Source of the DNA: G965267335 sp965267335
GTDB taxonomy: Bacteria > Bacteroidota > Bacteroidia > Cytophagales > JAAEPT01
Reading direction: 5' to 3'
Assembly (NCBI GenBank): GCA_965267335.1
Contig: OZ253953.1
Span: 2,294,001 to 2,358,000 of the forward strand
DNA length: 64,000 nt
This document shows positions 25,708 to 34,982 of this stretch, piece by piece; the first letter of the stretch is position 1; the number at the start of each line of letters is the position of its first letter. The notes below the pieces were generated by a model. That model saw only the letters and a list, made by a program, of their open reading frames with translations. It had not been told where the DNA came from and did no database searches. The position numbers and the translations under genes are program-made.

Positions 25708-25785
25708 TTTCGCGACCTTCCCGAGAACTCGGGACAGGCATTCTAACCAACTGCTTGTCCGCCTACTGGCGGAAACTACCAGATC
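25708..25785 (-). pseudogene. tRNA-Asp pseudogene with palindrome insertions
   Basis: The minus strand reads GATCTGGTAGTT, then a 20-base insert containing TCCGCC-AGTA-GGCGGA, then CAGTTGGTTAGAATGCCTG, then TCCCGAGTTCTCGGGA in place of the anticodon hairpin, then AGGTCGCGA, after which it diverges. Every remaining segment matches the intact tRNA-Asp 48 bases away (one change in the acceptor stem). It lies upstream of the functional gene. No anticodon is left, so it is not a tRNA. Confidence 0.8.
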
Positions 25786-25977
25786 AATTCAGCTTTTGCT
25801 TGAATGAGGCACAAAAGTAGGTTGTAACTTAATCTTATGCAAACACTTTATTTTAAAAATTTTTAACGGGCTTAATTTTATTTTTTCTGTAATCCAAAAA
25901 CAAGCTTAAATAAGCTATGAGGACGGATTGTTTAAAAAAAAGCCATATTTATCTTTATCTAAATTGTGAATATAGTA

Positions 25978-25985
25978 TAACTTTG
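25978..25985 (+). promoter_or_regulatory. -7 box upstream of accA
   Basis: A perfect TAACTTTG lies 25 bases before the accA ATG. The expected -33 region about 20 bases further up has TTTA rather than TTTG, so only the -7 element is convincing. The preceding 190 bases are AT-rich and hold nothing else recognisable. Confidence 0.4.
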
Positions 25986-26010
25986 TACGAAGGGTTAAAG
26001 AGTAAAAAGC

Positions 26011-26964
26011 ATGGAACTGGATTTTGAAAAGCCGATTGCTGAGCTGGAAGCGAAGCTCATTGAAATGAAGCAGCTCGCTGAGGAAGATGATGTTGATATG
26101 GCTGCAGCGGTCAAATCACTTGAAGACAAAATCAAATCCCTCAAGAAAGAAACGCACCAGCAGCTTACCAGATGGCAGCGTGTACAATTGTCTCGTCATC
26201 CTGACAGACCCTATATGCTGGACTATATAAAGCTTATCTGCGACAAATGGATAGAGCTCCATGGTGACAGACAGGTCAAAGATGATAAAGCGATGGTAGG
26301 TGGTCTTGCTGAAATTGGAGGTAAGAGCTTTATGCTAATCGGTCAGCAAAAAGGGCGGAACACCAAACAGCGTCAAATGCGTAATTTTGGTATGCCTAAC
26401 CCGGAAGGCTACAGAAAGGCACTTCGGCTAATGAAAATGGCTGAAAAGTTTGATATTCCTATAATTACCTTTATTGATACTCCTGGAGCATTTCCGGGCC
26501 TGGAAGCCGAAGAGCGAGGACAAGGCGAAGCAATTGCTAAGAATCTCAAGGAAATGTTTATGCTCACAGTACCTGTTATTTGTATAATAATAGGTGAGGG
26601 AGCTTCTGGAGGAGCATTGGGTATAGCGATAGGAGACAAGGTTCTTATGCTGGAGAATACGTGGTACTCGGTAATATCTCCTGAGTCCTGTTCTTCAATC
26701 CTTTGGAGAAGCTGGGATTACAAAGAACAAGCTGCCGAAGCCCTTAAACCGACAGCTCAGGATATGCTGAAATTCAAGTTAATTGATGGAGTTGTTAAGG
26801 AACCTCTGGGGGGTGCTCATACCGACCCGGAGAAAATGGCACAGAAACTCAAGAAAACAATCTTGGACGCTAGCAAAGACTTGCTTAAAATGAGTGTTGA
26901 AGAAAGAATTGAAGCAAGGATTGAGAAGTTTTCAGCAATGGGAGCGGTGAAGGAAGGTAATTAA
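26011..26964 (+). CDS. accA: acetyl-CoA carboxylase carboxyltransferase subunit alpha
   Basis: 317 aa, the usual length. The N-terminal helix LDFEKPIAELEAKLIEM is typical, followed by the carboxyltransferase core (WIELHGDRQVKDDKAMVGGL, IGQQKGRNTKQR, NFGMPNPEGYRKALRLM, FIDTPGAFPGLEAEERGQGEAIA, GEGASGGALGIAIGDKVLMLENTWYSVISPE). With AccD it moves the carboxyl group from biotin to acetyl-CoA, the first step of fatty acid synthesis. AccD is not next to it, as usual in this phylum. Confidence 0.97.
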   Translation: MELDFEKPIAELEAKLIEMKQLAEEDDVDMAAAVKSLEDKIKSLKKETHQQLTRWQRVQLSRHPDRPYMLDYIKLICDKWIELHGDRQVKDDKAMVGGLAEIGGKSFMLIGQQKGRNTKQRQMRNFGMPNPEGYRKALRLMKMAEKFDIPIITFIDTPGAFPGLEAEERGQGEAIAKNLKEMFMLTVPVICIIIGEGASGGALGIAIGDKVLMLENTWYSVISPESCSSILWRSWDYKEQAAEALKPTAQDMLKFKLIDGVVKEPLGGAHTDPEKMAQKLKKTILDASKDLLKMSVEERIEARIEKFSAMGAVKEGN

Positions 26965-27047
26965 ATGCGCCTCACCCAGGCGTCCATTGGTTTGTATTTC
27001 TCTATAAATCAGGTTATTTTCATTTCAAATCAAATTAAAAGAGCGAT

Positions 27048-27680
27048 ATGAAAAAATTACTCCTCATTTTGTCTATGGCCTTTTTGTGTTCGGGAATATC
27101 CTATTCGCAAGGAGGAACAACTTATTTCGGTCTTAAAGGAGGTATTTCACTTTCAAGTTACGGAGGTGAAGACTGGGACACTACAGTAGCTGGATTAAAT
27201 GGCACAGCCAAAAGTAGGGGGAATTTTACCGGAGCACTTGCCGTAAATTCTCATATTGGTGAATGGTTACTCCTGAAGCATGAATTTTGGTTGTCTAACA
27301 AAGGTAGTTCAATTGAGTACAATAACGGTTGGGAGCGAAGCTACAATCGATGGTATATGGATTTAGCTCCTATTCAATTTGGGGTTAACCTAAAAGGGTT
27401 CCAAGTATTTGCTGGCCCACAGGCAGGATTGCTACTATTCAAGAAGGATGTCGTATATAACGAAAGCGGAGAAGAGGTTTGGAAAGACGAAGATCAGGAG
27501 GGAGAGTCAATTCTTGACTATGGATTTATTGCGGGATCAGAGTATGAATTTCCTTTTGGGCTCAATATGGGAGTCCGGTATGTTCAAGGAATGAGAGGAA
27601 TAGACGAAGATGGTGAGTTGGATTGGAAGAACGCCACCATTATGATTACCGCAGGATGGACATTTGGAAAGGACCTTTAG
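27048..27680 (+). CDS. outer membrane beta-barrel protein (PorT-like)
   Basis: 210 aa. Signal peptide about 1-20 (ending SYSQ). The rest has alternating aromatic/polar strands separated by turns (FGLKGGISLSSYGG, LLLKHEFWLSNKGSSIEYN, WYMDLAPIQFGVNLKGFQVFAGPQAGLLL, FGLNMGVRYVQGMRGI) and ends in a strand closing in aromatic residues (TIMITAGWTFG), as in small 8- to 10-stranded outer membrane barrels of the OMP_b-brl_2/PorT type. Function unknown. The stop codon sits in the loop of its own terminator. Confidence 0.75.
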   Translation: MKKLLLILSMAFLCSGISYSQGGTTYFGLKGGISLSSYGGEDWDTTVAGLNGTAKSRGNFTGALAVNSHIGEWLLLKHEFWLSNKGSSIEYNNGWERSYNRWYMDLAPIQFGVNLKGFQVFAGPQAGLLLFKKDVVYNESGEEVWKDEDQEGESILDYGFIAGSEYEFPFGLNMGVRYVQGMRGIDEDGELDWKNATIMITAGWTFGKDL

Positions 27681-27697
27681 AAGGTCCTTTTTTTATT
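27668..27697. terminator. bidirectional terminator with the stop codon in its loop
   Basis: AAAGGACCTT (27668-27677) pairs perfectly with AAGGTCCTTT (27681-27690) around the three-base loop TAG, which is the stop codon of the barrel gene. A T-run follows. The convergent tyrS gene ends 3 bases beyond, so the hairpin can serve both genes. Confidence 0.85.
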
Positions 27698-28970
27698 GCT
27701 GTTTTATCAGGAAGTGCTTTTTCTTTCCTTTAGAGACGATGGTATATTTTCCGAATAATTTGTCTTCATCAGAAATGGTGAAATCAATTCCCACTTTTTC
27801 CTTATTGATTGACACTGCGTTTTGTTCTAACGCTCTCCGTGCTTCACTCTTTGATGGGTAGATGGAGTTACCTGTTGCTTCTGTTAAAAATTCAATAACA
27901 TCATTATAACTTCCTTTCTCTATTTCAATGATTGGATATGATTGTAAAGCCGAAAAGAAGGTTTCTTCATCCATTTGACCTAGCTCAGCTTTCCCAATAG
28001 ACCGATCGAACATAATGTTATTTTCTAACCCTAATGAGTCGTAAGCCTTTTGTCCATGAACTCGTACAGTTATGTCTTTGGCTATTGTTTTTTGCAAATG
28101 TTTTTGGTCAACATTTTCTTTGTGCTTCGAGATAATTGCCTCAATCTCCTCTCTGGATAAAAGAGTGAAAATTTTGATGTAGTTTTCAGCATCCTCATCT
28201 GAAGAGTTAAGCCAGTATTGGTAAAAATCTCTCACTGAAGTTTTTTCCGAATCAAGCCAAATGTTGCCCCCTTCAGTTTTACCGAATTTGGTACCATCTG
28301 CCTTCTTTATCAATGGTGTCGTTAGCGCATAGGCCTCACCATCACCTATTCTTCTGATTAATTCTGTGCCGGTAACGATGTTTCCCCATTGATCAGAACC
28401 ACCCAGTTGTAATTTGCAGTTCTTATTCATGTAGAGGTAGTAAAAATCATACCCTTGAACGAGTTGGTAGGAAAACTCGGTGAAAGACATACCAGTTTCT
28501 AATCGGTTTTTCACGCTATCTTTGGCCATCATATAGTTGACCGTAATATGCTTACCTACGTCCCTGATGAATTCAAGAAAACTGAAATTTTTAAACCAAT
28601 CGTAGTTATTGAGTATCTCAGCACTGTTTTTACCGGAGTTGAAGTCTAGGAATCTCTCAAGTTGAGCCTTAATCCCTTGGAGGTTTGTTTCAATAATGTC
28701 TGCCGAAAGTAGGTTTCTTTCCTTGGATTTACCAGAGGGATCACCGACCATCCCGGTAGCTCCGCCAACAATAGCAACTGGCTTGTGTCCAGCTCTTTGT
28801 AGATGAACCAGAGTCATGATTTGGACCAGGCTACCGATGTGCAGAGAGTCGGAGGTAGGGTCAAACCCAATATAACCGGTGGTTAGTTCTTTTTGAAGTT
28901 GCTCTTCTGTTCCAGGCATGATATCATGTATCATACCCCTCCATTTCATTTCTTCTACAAAGTTCGACAT
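27693..28970 (-). CDS. tyrS: tyrosyl-tRNA synthetase
   Basis: 425 aa, typical of bacterial TyrRS. Class I signatures HIGSL (about 42-46, in DSLHIGSLVQ) and KFGKT (about 230-234, in KADGTKFGKTEGG) are intact, with QLGGSDQWGNI between and an S4-like C-terminal RNA-binding domain (PSKSEARRALEQNAVSINKEKV). It charges tRNA-Tyr. Monocistronic, divergent from holA and convergent with the barrel gene. Confidence 0.97.
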   Translation of the reverse strand: MSNFVEEMKWRGMIHDIMPGTEEQLQKELTTGYIGFDPTSDSLHIGSLVQIMTLVHLQRAGHKPVAIVGGATGMVGDPSGKSKERNLLSADIIETNLQGIKAQLERFLDFNSGKNSAEILNNYDWFKNFSFLEFIRDVGKHITVNYMMAKDSVKNRLETGMSFTEFSYQLVQGYDFYYLYMNKNCKLQLGGSDQWGNIVTGTELIRRIGDGEAYALTTPLIKKADGTKFGKTEGGNIWLDSEKTSVRDFYQYWLNSSDEDAENYIKIFTLLSREEIEAIISKHKENVDQKHLQKTIAKDITVRVHGQKAYDSLGLENNIMFDRSIGKAELGQMDEETFFSALQSYPIIEIEKGSYNDVIEFLTEATGNSIYPSKSEARRALEQNAVSINKEKVGIDFTISDEDKLFGKYTIVSKGKKKHFLIKQQ

Positions 28971-29076
28971 AATAAGATATTGAGGGTCGAAATTAAAAAG
29001 TAAAAAGGAAAATGCCTATCTGCCTTTGTGGATATCTTTTTAAATTCTAATCATTCTCATTTTTTACTTTTGGGAA

Positions 29077-30096
29077 ATGGCAATTACGCCCAATGAAATA
29101 TTGACCGAACTTAAATCCGGAAAGTACAGGCCGATTTACTTTTTGCAAGGAGACGAGCCGTTCTATATTGATGCTATTTCTGATTTTATTGAAGAAAAGG
29201 CACTGGATGAGTCGCAAAAGGGGTTCAACCAAATGCTTCTTTACGGAAAGGACGTGGATATGAATCAAGTGGTGTTAAATGCCAAGAGATTTCCTATGAT
29301 GTCTGACAGACAAGTCGTAATCGTAAAGGAGGCTCAGGAAATAAAAGACATAGGAAAAGAAGCCGGATCCAAAGTATTGGAAGCCTACGTACAAAACCCG
29401 CTACCATCTACTATTCTTGTGATGTGTCATAAGAATAAAACTCTGGATGGAAGAAAAGGACTCGCGAAGGCACTCGATAAGCAAAAAGTACTGATAACCA
29501 GTAAGAAAATTTACGATAATCAACTTCCTGCGTGGATAACTGATTATGTAAAGTCTGAAGGGCATAGTATTGATCCAAAGGCGGTAGTGATGATTGCTGA
29601 AGCCGTTGGAAATGACTTGAGCAAGGTCAGCAATGAAATCAAAAAGCTTCTGGTCAACTTTGATGGTAAGGTAGCCATAACTCCAGAGCATGTCGATAAA
29701 TACATTGGCATCAGCAAAGAATATAATGTGTTTGAGTTGCAAAAGGCACTTGGGACAAAAGACGCATTGAAAGCCAACAAAATTCTCAAATACTTTGAAT
29801 CTGACCCCAAAGGCAATCCGGCCATTCCGATGATTGCTCTATTGTTTCAATACTTCAGTAAAGTTCTCTTAATTCATCACAGCAAAGATAAAAGTGATAA
29901 GGCCATTGCCTCATTGCTTAAGGTCAATCCTTTTTTTGTAAAAGACTATATGCAGGCAGCAAGAGCCTACTCTCTCGGCAAAACAATCAATGTTATTCAT
30001 TACCTGCGCGAGGCTGATAATAGAACAAAAGGAATAGGCGCTAATATTTCTGATGGCCAGATCATGAAAGAACTTATTTTCAAGATTTTACATTAG
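29077..30096 (+). CDS. holA: DNA polymerase III subunit delta
   Basis: 339 aa, usual length. N-terminal YFLQGDEPFYIDAISDFIEE (the delta replacement of the AAA+ Walker region), MMSDRQVVIVKEAQEI, the middle NDLSKVSNEIKKLLV signature, and the C-terminal helical collar (NPFFVKDYMQAARAYSL). It opens the beta clamp within the clamp loader. A TACTTTTG box lies only 5 bases before the ATG, too close for a leader, so the promoter is not certain. Confidence 0.93.
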   Translation: MAITPNEILTELKSGKYRPIYFLQGDEPFYIDAISDFIEEKALDESQKGFNQMLLYGKDVDMNQVVLNAKRFPMMSDRQVVIVKEAQEIKDIGKEAGSKVLEAYVQNPLPSTILVMCHKNKTLDGRKGLAKALDKQKVLITSKKIYDNQLPAWITDYVKSEGHSIDPKAVVMIAEAVGNDLSKVSNEIKKLLVNFDGKVAITPEHVDKYIGISKEYNVFELQKALGTKDALKANKILKYFESDPKGNPAIPMIALLFQYFSKVLLIHHSKDKSDKAIASLLKVNPFFVKDYMQAARAYSLGKTINVIHYLREADNRTKGIGANISDGQIMKELIFKILH

Positions 30097-30151
30097 GGAG
30101 TTATCAACAAGAAATGTTATCAAAACAGCCTTCTGTGGATAAAAAAGGCTA

Positions 30152-30179
30152 TTGTGCTCTGTCGGATTTTTTAAATTTG
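30152..30179 (+). promoter_or_regulatory. promoter for the TPR-to-trmB operon
   Basis: TTG (30152-30154), 17 bases, then a perfect TAAATTTG (30172-30179). Transcription would begin near 30186, leaving a leader of about 55 bases before the TPR gene. It is the only good promoter match before the eight-gene run. Confidence 0.55.
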
Positions 30180-30241
30180 TTATGAAACGATCGCTACATA
30201 GTGCAATTATTTTATGTGACTTTCGTTGATTAAACAGGATT

Positions 30242-33200
30242 ATGAGTAAGAAAGCTTTATTCTTCTACCTTGCAAGCTTTTTATCTCTAACAGGTTATTC
30301 TCAGCAAACGCTCGTTCATCAAGGTCCGGAAGCAGAAATGCGAAGGGCATTGGAGCTATTCGATAAAGAAAAGTACGCGGCAGCAAGAAACAGCTTCGAA
30401 GTAGTACTGATGTCGGATGTGTCAGATGAGCAAAAGCTGGAGGCCGAGTATTACAGAGATATTTCAGCTTTACGTCTTTACAACAAAGACGCTCAACATC
30501 TTTGTGATGAATTTATTTCACGCAATGAGAGGCACTATCGAGCGAATCTGATGAGGTTAGAGCTTGGTCACCTATACTATGACCAAAAAAAGTATCCCCA
30601 ATGTGTGAAGTATTTATCCAGGGTTGACTTCTATCAGGTAAGCACCCCGGAGCGCTATGAAGCAATGTTCAAATTGGGCTACTCGTATTTCATCGAGAAG
30701 AGTTATCAGAATGCCTTACCTTATCTGGAAAAGTCCTGTGCAGGTCAGCATAAGTTTTCCTATGCCGCATACTATTATTCAGGATATATTCATTTTAGGT
30801 CCGGGAATTTTTCGGAAGCCTTGAGCAGGTTCAAAAGAGCCGAGGGGCATCCCGCTTATCAGAATATTGTTCCGTATATGAAGGTCAATATTTTACAGAG
30901 ACAACATAAATGGACGGAGCTGGCAACATATGCAGATAGCGTGCTGAAAAACAACTCGAAAATCAAGAATGCTGATGTTATCTATTTGTTGGCTGCTGAG
31001 GGGCACTTTCGTCAGGATCATTATGAGCAAGCAGCAGTATACTTTGATAACTATGTCAAAAAGAAAAGAAACCCTGATGAAGGTATTCTCTATCGATTGG
31101 CGTACTGTGAGTATAAGGCTGAAAAGTATGAACAGGCCGTTGAGCGTTTTAAAGTACTTGCACTTAATGATGACACGCTTACTCAGCATGTTGCCTACTA
31201 CCTTGGACAGTCATATCTGAAACTGGACAATAAAGAGTTTGCGCTAGGGGCCTTCCGCCAGGCAGCAAGTGTCAGTTACGATAAGGAAATCATGCAGGAG
31301 TCCATGTTTAACGTGGCCAAACTGAGCTATGAAAGAAAGCAATTTGCAGAAGCCATATCATTTCTGGAAAAACTGGAAGAAATAGCTCCGAACCATAAAA
31401 ATGAACAAGATGCCCACGACCTTCTGGCTGAGGCCTATTTAAACACAAATGATTATGACAGAGCTTTGAAGTATATTGAGAGTCAGCGCTATCAGAGTGT
31501 GAAACTTAAAACAGTATATCAGAAGGTTAGTTTTTATAAGGCAGTCGATCTTTTCAATTCAGATGCCTATGAACCGGCATTGGAGTACTTTGAAAAATCA
31601 TTAAAATATACCTTTGATAAGGAGTTTGAAGTAGCATCCACGTTTTGGATGGCGGAAATTAACTCAATGAGAAAGGATTGGAGTAAAGCCCAGAACCAAT
31701 ATGCATTTGTCTTTAGAAATAAATCCAGCGCTCCACAGGATTATTATATCCGGTCCAGGTATGGAATTGCATATACTTACTTCAACACCGATGAATATGA
31801 CAAAGCTCTGAACCACTTTGAAGCCTTTATCAAATCCGAGGAAGGCAGAGAGGATCGAAAGGTATATGGAGATGCTATGTTGCGTATGGCAGACTGTCAT
31901 TACAAGAAAAGGGAGTTCAGTACGGCTTATAGTGAATACAATAAAGCAATTCGACTTTCAAAGGTGAATCTTGACTATGCCTTCTATCAGAAAGGGGTGA
32001 TCAGCGGAAAGTTTTTGGATAAATATGAGGAGGCTACTACCAATTTGACTAAAGTCATTGAGGAGTATAAGACGAGCCCATATGCCGATGATGCATATTT
32101 TAATTTGGGGGTTTTCCAGCTTCAAAAGAAAGAATATCAAAAGGCAATTCAATCATTTTCAACCCTTTTATCCAAGTACGAAGGAAGTTCATATGAGGCT
32201 GCTGCCAAAGCAGAAAGGGCTTTGGCCTATGAGAATATGAAAAATTATCAGGCAGCCTACAATGATTACCTGTCTCTTGTGCAGGACAATTGTCTATCTC
32301 AGGAGGCATCTTTAGCTATTCGTAGCCTACCAGCGGTTCTGGGTAAGTTGGATAAGAATCGCGAAATGGATGATATAATTACTCAATTCGAGAACTGTAA
32401 TCCGGAAAACGTTGAGACTGAAGCTTTAAGATATAAAAATATTGAGCACCTGTTCAATAATGAAAAGAACTATGAAAAAGTAATTGAGCAATCTAAGATG
32501 TACTTAAGCAAGTATACCAATACGGCTTTGTCCAATGAGATTAATTATTTTCTAGGAGAGTCATATTATCAGCTTGAGGAACCTGAAAATGCTTTGAAGC
32601 ACTATATGGTTTTGATAGAAGAACCGAGGTTCAATTTCTATACCAAGGCTTTGGACCGTACCGGGGAGATTTATCTCGCTGACAGTAACTACCAGGGCGC
32701 CATCAGGAGTTATGAGAAACTATTTAGGTCGTCTACCAGCAAGCGCAAACAGCTTAACGCATTGATGGGTTTGATGAAGTCCCACTTTGAAGTGGCCAAT
32801 TACGATTCAGTGATCGTGTATGCCGATGAAACGATTGATCGACTTAACTCAGTAATCGATGCACGGAATACAGCTAAAATATATAAGGGACGAGCCTTGT
32901 TGGCCAACCAAGATACCACAGGGGCTTTCGCTACATTCAGGGATCTAGTGGAAAAAGAACAAGATCAATATGCAGCTGAAGCTCAATACCGACTAGGGGA
33001 GATTCATTTCCTGAAAAAGGAATACAGGGCAGCTATTGATACCTGCTATCACCTTTATCAGCAATTTGGTTCTCAAAAGGAATGGGTAGGTAAGGGCTTC
33101 CTGTTGATTGCGGATGCTTATGTGGAATTGAATGAGTTGGCACAGGCAGTACAGGTACTACAGTCTTTGAGTAAGTTTCCTTTGAAAGATATTCAAGATC

Positions 33201-33307
33201 AGGCTGCAATTCGCATAGAACAAATTGCTGCCACTGATGAAGAGGAGGAAGACGAGGTTGATGAGGTCGAAACAATAGAAGAGGAAGGAGGAATCGAAGA
33301 TGAATAG
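30242..33307 (+). CDS. large exported tetratricopeptide-repeat protein
   Basis: 1021 aa. Signal peptide about 1-20 (ending GYSQ), then TPR-type helical hairpins over nearly the whole length (for example PERYEAMFKLGYSYF, YEEATTNLTKVIEEY, YADDAYFNLGVFQLQKKEYQKAIQSF), ending in a highly acidic tail (EEEEDEVDEVE). The segment SPYADDAYFNLG is the pattern of CpoB/YbgF-like and BamD-like TPRs. First gene of a long operon that also encodes TolQ-, TolR- and TolA-like proteins, so it may play the CpoB scaffold role; this is inference. The stop overlaps the next gene by 8 bases. Confidence 0.85.
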   Translation: MSKKALFFYLASFLSLTGYSQQTLVHQGPEAEMRRALELFDKEKYAAARNSFEVVLMSDVSDEQKLEAEYYRDISALRLYNKDAQHLCDEFISRNERHYRANLMRLELGHLYYDQKKYPQCVKYLSRVDFYQVSTPERYEAMFKLGYSYFIEKSYQNALPYLEKSCAGQHKFSYAAYYYSGYIHFRSGNFSEALSRFKRAEGHPAYQNIVPYMKVNILQRQHKWTELATYADSVLKNNSKIKNADVIYLLAAEGHFRQDHYEQAAVYFDNYVKKKRNPDEGILYRLAYCEYKAEKYEQAVERFKVLALNDDTLTQHVAYYLGQSYLKLDNKEFALGAFRQAASVSYDKEIMQESMFNVAKLSYERKQFAEAISFLEKLEEIAPNHKNEQDAHDLLAEAYLNTNDYDRALKYIESQRYQSVKLKTVYQKVSFYKAVDLFNSDAYEPALEYFEKSLKYTFDKEFEVASTFWMAEINSMRKDWSKAQNQYAFVFRNKSSAPQDYYIRSRYGIAYTYFNTDEYDKALNHFEAFIKSEEGREDRKVYGDAMLRMADCHYKKREFSTAYSEYNKAIRLSKVNLDYAFYQKGVISGKFLDKYEEATTNLTKVIEEYKTSPYADDAYFNLGVFQLQKKEYQKAIQSFSTLLSKYEGSSYEAAAKAERALAYENMKNYQAAYNDYLSLVQDNCLSQEASLAIRSLPAVLGKLDKNREMDDIITQFENCNPENVETEALRYKNIEHLFNNEKNYEKVIEQSKMYLSKYTNTALSNEINYFLGESYYQLEEPENALKHYMVLIEEPRFNFYTKALDRTGEIYLADSNYQGAIRSYEKLFRSSTSKRKQLNALMGLMKSHFEVANYDSVIVYADETIDRLNSVIDARNTAKIYKGRALLANQDTTGAFATFRDLVEKEQDQYAAEAQYRLGEIHFLKKEYRAAIDTCYHLYQQFGSQKEWVGKGFLLIADAYVELNELAQAVQVLQSLSKFPLKDIQDQAAIRIEQIAATDEEEEDEVDEVETIEEEGGIEDE

Positions 33308-34979
33308 GAAGACAATTATAGTGTGGCTACTCTGTATGCTTTTTGTTTCTGTACTTTCTTTTTCTCAAGAGGATGCAGACACAACAACAAGTACACTTAA
33401 TAAGACTTGGGTAACTTCAGCAGGTACGGAACCTATTGATATTGAAAAAGCGGACAGGGTGTTCTATAAAATTAAATTCAAGCCTGAGGTAAAAACCGTC
33501 ACAGAACAACAATACGCTCAGTATGATTATGCAGTAAGTCTTAAAGACCTGAATCCAAGAATGCGAATCCCAAAGATGCCCGGAGGTACAATACCAGTGC
33601 TTTATGGAAACTATGTAAAAGCTGGGTTTGGTAACTATATAACTCCATACCTGGATGTATTTCTTGGGGGAGGTAGAAATGAAAAATTCTTATATGGCCT
33701 TAACTATAGACATTTATCTTCAGGGAGAGGTCCTGTCGATATGTCGAATTCGGGTTACTCGACTAATCATTTGCAAGGTTATGGAAAAATGTTTACCGAG
33801 AAATTGACTTTTGGAGCACGTGCTAGTTATGATCGAAATATGTATAAGTTTTACGGATACAAGGGGCTCCTGGCAAGTGACACCACAATATCTGAAATAG
33901 ATAGTGATAAGCGAATATTTAATCGATTTGGTATAGCATTAAGTGTAGATAACCGTCCGAACATTGGGGGAGTGAAATCATCTAATGACCTAAATTTCTA
34001 TACTGTATCAGACAATTTGGTGACTAGTGAATTAGGAGGAAGATTACAGTCCTCTGAGAAATTTAAGATCAATGATGATTTTACTTTTCTTACTACACTA
34101 GATGGTAATTTGAGAAGCACCAGCATAAATGATAGTACATTAACTGATTTTGCTGTTTCGGTGGTGCCGGCAGTAAAATTTGTCAAAAGCGAAGTCACAT
34201 TAACGACAGGTGTGAATTTGACTTACACATCGGACACTTTGAATGCTAATAAAAAGTTTCATTTATATCCGTCATTACTAGCTGAATATGAGGTTAAACG
34301 AGATTTGCTGAAAGCCTATGCCGGAATGAAGGGTGCAATAAACTGGAATAGCTGGAATTCCATGATGGGCCGAAATCCTGTACTTGGTAATGAGGTAAGC
34401 ATAGTTAACGAGAATGAAGAGCTTAATATATATGGTGGTGTAAAGGGAACAGTGAAGACAAAGTTTAATTACTCATTCAGGGTCGGTTACAGAAGTTTGA
34501 ATAATTTGATGACCTTCCTCAACGATTCCGTGAATACCTCAAGGTTTAGGGCTGTTTATGAAGATGTGGATGCCGGTAATGTTTACTCTGAACTGGAGCT
34601 TTCCTATTCGCTTAATGACAAACTGAGATCTAATTTAAAAGCTCGATTCGATAGCTGGAAAACAGAAAGTCTGGCCGCTGCCTGGCACTTGCCAACGACA
34701 GATATCAATCTGAATACACGGTATAAAATGTTTGACAAAATGTATATCAATACGGATTTTTATTATATTAGTGGGATTCGAGCATATGATTTTGACTCGA
34801 ATAATGAGATAACTCTTGATAATATTGTTGATTTAAATGTTGGTGTTGATTACTTAATTGGCTCCAAATTTTCAGCTTTTCTGAATGTAAATAATGTACT
34901 TTCAGCGAATTATCAGAGGTATCTGAACTATCCATCGCAGGGAATAAACCTGATTGGTGGATGTACCTATGCCTTTTAA
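33300..34979 (+). CDS. outer membrane beta-barrel protein (TonB-receptor-like, no plug)
   Basis: 559 aa. Signal peptide about 1-23 (ending SFSQ), a short periplasmic part (about 24-100) and then a long run of amphipathic strands of TonB-dependent receptor style (YLDVFLGGGRNEKFLYGLNYRHLSSG, LTFGARASYDRN, SAFLNVNNVLSANYQRYLNYP, the GINLIGGCTYAF end). No plug domain is visible, so it is probably a plain barrel. The final 'A-F' and 'NVNNVLS...YQRY' motifs match barrel ends of SusC-like proteins. Overlaps the TPR gene by 8 bases and precedes the HU/SPOR gene by 3. Substrate unknown. Confidence 0.75.
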   Translation: MNRKTIIVWLLCMLFVSVLSFSQEDADTTTSTLNKTWVTSAGTEPIDIEKADRVFYKIKFKPEVKTVTEQQYAQYDYAVSLKDLNPRMRIPKMPGGTIPVLYGNYVKAGFGNYITPYLDVFLGGGRNEKFLYGLNYRHLSSGRGPVDMSNSGYSTNHLQGYGKMFTEKLTFGARASYDRNMYKFYGYKGLLASDTTISEIDSDKRIFNRFGIALSVDNRPNIGGVKSSNDLNFYTVSDNLVTSELGGRLQSSEKFKINDDFTFLTTLDGNLRSTSINDSTLTDFAVSVVPAVKFVKSEVTLTTGVNLTYTSDTLNANKKFHLYPSLLAEYEVKRDLLKAYAGMKGAINWNSWNSMMGRNPVLGNEVSIVNENEELNIYGGVKGTVKTKFNYSFRVGYRSLNNLMTFLNDSVNTSRFRAVYEDVDAGNVYSELELSYSLNDKLRSNLKARFDSWKTESLAAAWHLPTTDINLNTRYKMFDKMYINTDFYYISGIRAYDFDSNNEITLDNIVDLNVGVDYLIGSKFSAFLNVNNVLSANYQRYLNYPSQGINLIGGCTYAF

Positions 34980-34982
34980 ACT

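Noticed and set aside
25708..25785. A second functional tRNA
   Set aside because: The anticodon arm is replaced by a palindrome, the D arm carries a 20-base insert, and the T arm is lost.
24038..25800. Transposon or IS element behind the array
   Set aside because: No transposase or integrase is encoded. GIY-YIG is the only DNA enzyme in the region.
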